Origin: Actinomycetospora sp.
Lineage (GTDB): Bacteria; Actinomycetota; Actinomycetes; Mycobacteriales; Pseudonocardiaceae
Direction: 5' to 3'
Assembly: GCA_025925615.1 (NCBI GenBank)
Contig: JAICLN010000205.1
Coordinates: forward strand, 1 to 7,652
Length of the DNA: 7,652 nt
A program made the position numbers and the translations under genes. Shown here in pieces: positions 6,137 to 7,652 of this stretch. The notes beneath the pieces are model-generated. The model was not told the origin of the DNA. It worked only from the letters and a program-made list of their open reading frames with translations, and searched no databases. The stretch's first letter is position 1, and the number at the start of each line of letters is the position of its first letter.

Positions 6137-7464
6137 CCAGTCCGGCCCCCTGCCCCTCCCCCACGAGCCCCTCTTCTGCGGGTGATGCGCCGTCGGGCTC
6201 GTTCGCCGGACGCCACGTGCTCGCCGAACTGCGCGGCGTCTCGCCCACGCTGCTCGCCGACGACGCCGCCGTGGCCCGGGCGCTGCGGACCGCACTCGAC
6301 GACGGCGGGGCGTCCACCCTCGACGTCGTGACCCATCGGTTCGAGCCGCAGGGCACGACGGTCCTCGCGCTGCTCGCCGAGTCGCACGCCTCGGTGCACG
6401 CCTATCCGGAGGCCGGAGCCGCCTTCGTCGACGTGTTCACCTGCGGGGAGCACGCCGACCCGGAGCGGATCGTCGAGGTCCTGGGCCGCGAGGTCGGCGC
6501 GATCGAGGTCCGGGCACAGATCGTCGCGCGCGGGGCCGGGCTGGCACCCGACGTCGTCGGGCAGCGCGAGGTCGACGAGCCGCTCGCCGAGGGGATGCGG
6601 CGACGGTGGCGGATCGACGAGGTGCTCTGGCGTGGGCGGACCGCGTGGCAGGACATGATCGTTGCCCGGACGGCGCAGGGGATCGGGCTCTTCTGCGACG
6701 GTGAGCGGCAGTCCACCGAGGCGACCCAGCTGACCTACCACGAGGCGCTCGCGGTGCCACCGCTGCTGCTCGCGGACGCGGTGGAGCGGGTGCTGGTCGT
6801 CGGCTCGAGCGAGGGCGTGGTCTCCCAGCTGGCCGTCGCCGCCGGGGCGTCGCACGTGGACCACGTCGACATCGACGCCGAGTGCGTGCGCCGGTGCGCG
6901 GAGCTGCTCCCCTACGGCTACTCGCCGGCGGAGCTCGACGCCGCCGAGGCCGGCTCCGGGCCGGTGCAGGTGCACTACGCCGACGGGTGGCAGTTCCTCG
7001 CCGACGCGGCGGAGCGCGGTGACCGCTACGACGTCGTGATCGTCGATCTGCCCGACGAGCCCGTCGAGGTCGACGACCCGGCCCAGCACGCGCGGCTCTA
7101 CGGCACCCCGTTCCTGCAGCGGTGCGCCGCGGTCCTCGCGCCCGGGGGCGTGGTGTGCTCCCAGGCCGGCTGCCCGACGATGTGGCGCAACGACACGCTG
7201 GTGCGGATGGTCGGGCGGTTCGAGGAGGTGTTCGGCACGGTGCTGCCCTACTGCTCGGACGAGCACGAGTGGGCCTACCTGACGGGACGGCGTGCCCCGG
7301 TGCCCGATCCGGTCGGTTTGGCGACGTCGCGGCTGTCCCGGTTCGCGTCGCTGACCTCGATCGACGGGCCGGCCCTGCTCCGTGGCTCGATCCTGCCGTT
7401 CGCGCTGCGCGCTCGTGCGTGCGTTCCCGTGCCTGAGGGCGACAGCAACACAGCACGCCGATAG
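6133..7464 (+). CDS. speDE: Fused S-adenosylmethionine decarboxylase-spermidine synthase (SpeD-SpeE)
   Basis: One 443-residue chain carries two consecutive polyamine enzymes. Residues about 26-145 are a class-1 bacterial AdoMet decarboxylase proenzyme: GRHVLAEL at the start, then E83-S84-H85, where self-cleavage would turn S84 into the pyruvoyl cofactor. H89 and C104 (VFTCG) lie at S+5 and S+20, the spacing known from the Thermotoga enzyme. Residues about 155-390 are an aminopropyltransferase domain: GLFCDGERQSTEATQLTYHEAL (185-206), loop VLVVGSSEGVV (220-230), DIDAEC (246-251), YADGWQFL, then VDLPDEP with D305 and D308 in the catalytic DxxD position, LYGTPFL, and SQAGCPTMW. Cleavage would leave an 83-residue beta chain and a 360-residue alpha chain still joined to the transferase. 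It should make decarboxylated AdoMet and transfer aminopropyl to the diamine from the upstream enzyme. Odd features are a TTG start, a 25-residue Ser/Pro-rich leader, and GSSEGV where GGGDGG is usual. Fusion and family calls are strong. Confidence 0.92.
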   Translation: MTSPAPCPSPTSPSSAGDAPSGSFAGRHVLAELRGVSPTLLADDAAVARALRTALDDGGASTLDVVTHRFEPQGTTVLALLAESHASVHAYPEAGAAFVDVFTCGEHADPERIVEVLGREVGAIEVRAQIVARGAGLAPDVVGQREVDEPLAEGMRRRWRIDEVLWRGRTAWQDMIVARTAQGIGLFCDGERQSTEATQLTYHEALAVPPLLLADAVERVLVVGSSEGVVSQLAVAAGASHVDHVDIDAECVRRCAELLPYGYSPAELDAAEAGSGPVQVHYADGWQFLADAAERGDRYDVVIVDLPDEPVEVDDPAQHARLYGTPFLQRCAAVLAPGGVVCSQAGCPTMWRNDTLVRMVGRFEEVFGTVLPYCSDEHEWAYLTGRRAPVPDPVGLATSRLSRFASLTSIDGPALLRGSILPFALRARACVPVPEGDSNTARR

Positions 7465-7486
7465 GACACGCACACCCGACGGCGTC

Positions 7487-7506
7487 TGATCATGGTTGCG
7501 TGATCA
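7487..7506. repeat. Paired TGATCA palindromes after the polyamine operon
   Basis: TGATCA occurs at 7487-7492 and 7501-7506, with centres 14 bases apart, in the gap following the polyamine operon. Each is a 6-bp palindrome. Together they may be an operator-like pair or chance. Confidence 0.3.
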
Positions 7507-7508
7507 CC

Positions 7509-7552
7509 GGCACCTGGAGGGGTCGGCGCGGACTCCGACCCCTCCTGGTGCC
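7509..7552. terminator. Strong inverted repeat, probable terminator of the polyamine operon
   Basis: Bases 7509-7526 (GGCACCTGGAGGGGTCGG) pair with 7535-7552 (CCGACCCCTCCTGGTGCC), giving 18 positions with a single T-T mismatch and an 8-base loop. It lies 45 bases past the stop codon of the fusion gene. There is no T-tract, as is common in high-GC actinobacteria. The symmetry would allow action on either strand. Confidence 0.75.
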
Positions 7553-7628
7553 CGCTCGACTCTCCGTGAACCGCCCCCGGGGCGGGGCTCGCTCATCTAC
7601 CGTCGGCCGACCGAGCGAGGAGGAGCTG

Positions 7629-7652
7629 GTGGCCGACGGATTCGTGGTGCGG
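7629..7652 (+). CDS. 5' end of a rightward gene (partial, runs off the window)
   Basis: A GTG at 7629 follows AGGAGG (7618-7623, within GAGGAGGAG at 7617-7625) with a five-base spacer, an excellent actinobacterial ribosome site. Eight codons are visible, MADGFVVR, too few to name a product. The gene lies beyond the terminator-like hairpin at 7509-7552, so it probably has its own promoter. TACCGT at 7598-7603 fits a TANNNT -10, but no matching -35 was seen. Confidence 0.55.

Noticed and set aside
6049..7473. Long minus-strand frame opposite the SpeD-SpeE gene
   Set aside because: It is an Arg/Gly/His-rich translation with no recognisable motif, a typical shadow of a high-GC gene whose plus frame has clear catalytic residues.

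Overview
The window is very GC-rich, with GC-loaded third codon positions, GTG and TTG starts and densely packed genes. This points to a high-GC actinobacterium. A Pseudonocardiaceae-like organism (Pseudonocardia or Actinomycetospora type) is my best guess, but the sequence alone cannot fix the genus. No rRNA, tRNA, CRISPR array, insertion sequence or phage gene was seen.

Layout: two divergent gene clusters share a 124-base intergenic region (4801-4924). Leftward, four genes separated by only 20-28 bases look like one operon. In transcription order they are a membrane-anchored, extremely low-complexity protein with several pentapeptide repeat arrays (4800-2554), a radical SAM enzyme of the spore photoproduct lyase family (2525-1425), a classical short-chain dehydrogenase (1404-577) and a small flavin/F420 split-barrel (PPOX-type) oxidoreductase (554-135). 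A perfect 11-bp stem-loop lies just past the last gene, at 33-71. Bases 1-134 otherwise hold no gene I can support.

Rightward, two overlapping genes form a compact polyamine pathway. The first is a fold-type III PLP ornithine/lysine decarboxylase (4925-6136). The second, joined by a TTGA stop/start overlap, is one polypeptide fusing S-adenosylmethionine decarboxylase (SpeD, with its ESH self-cleavage site) to an aminopropyltransferase (spermidine synthase, SpeE) (6133-7464). Together they could make putrescine (or cadaverine) and decarboxylated AdoMet and combine them into spermidine (or aminopropylcadaverine). A strong inverted repeat at 7509-7552 probably ends this unit. A new rightward gene with an ideal Shine-Dalgarno begins at 7629 and runs off the window.

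The most interesting items are the SpeD-SpeE fusion with an altered GSSEGV motif in its nucleotide-binding loop, the repeat-built surface protein with a Trp-rich C-terminus, and a photoproduct-lyase-like enzyme in the same operon as that surface protein. None of this amounts to a clearly undescribed system. The operon pairing of surface protein and lyase is the least explained part.
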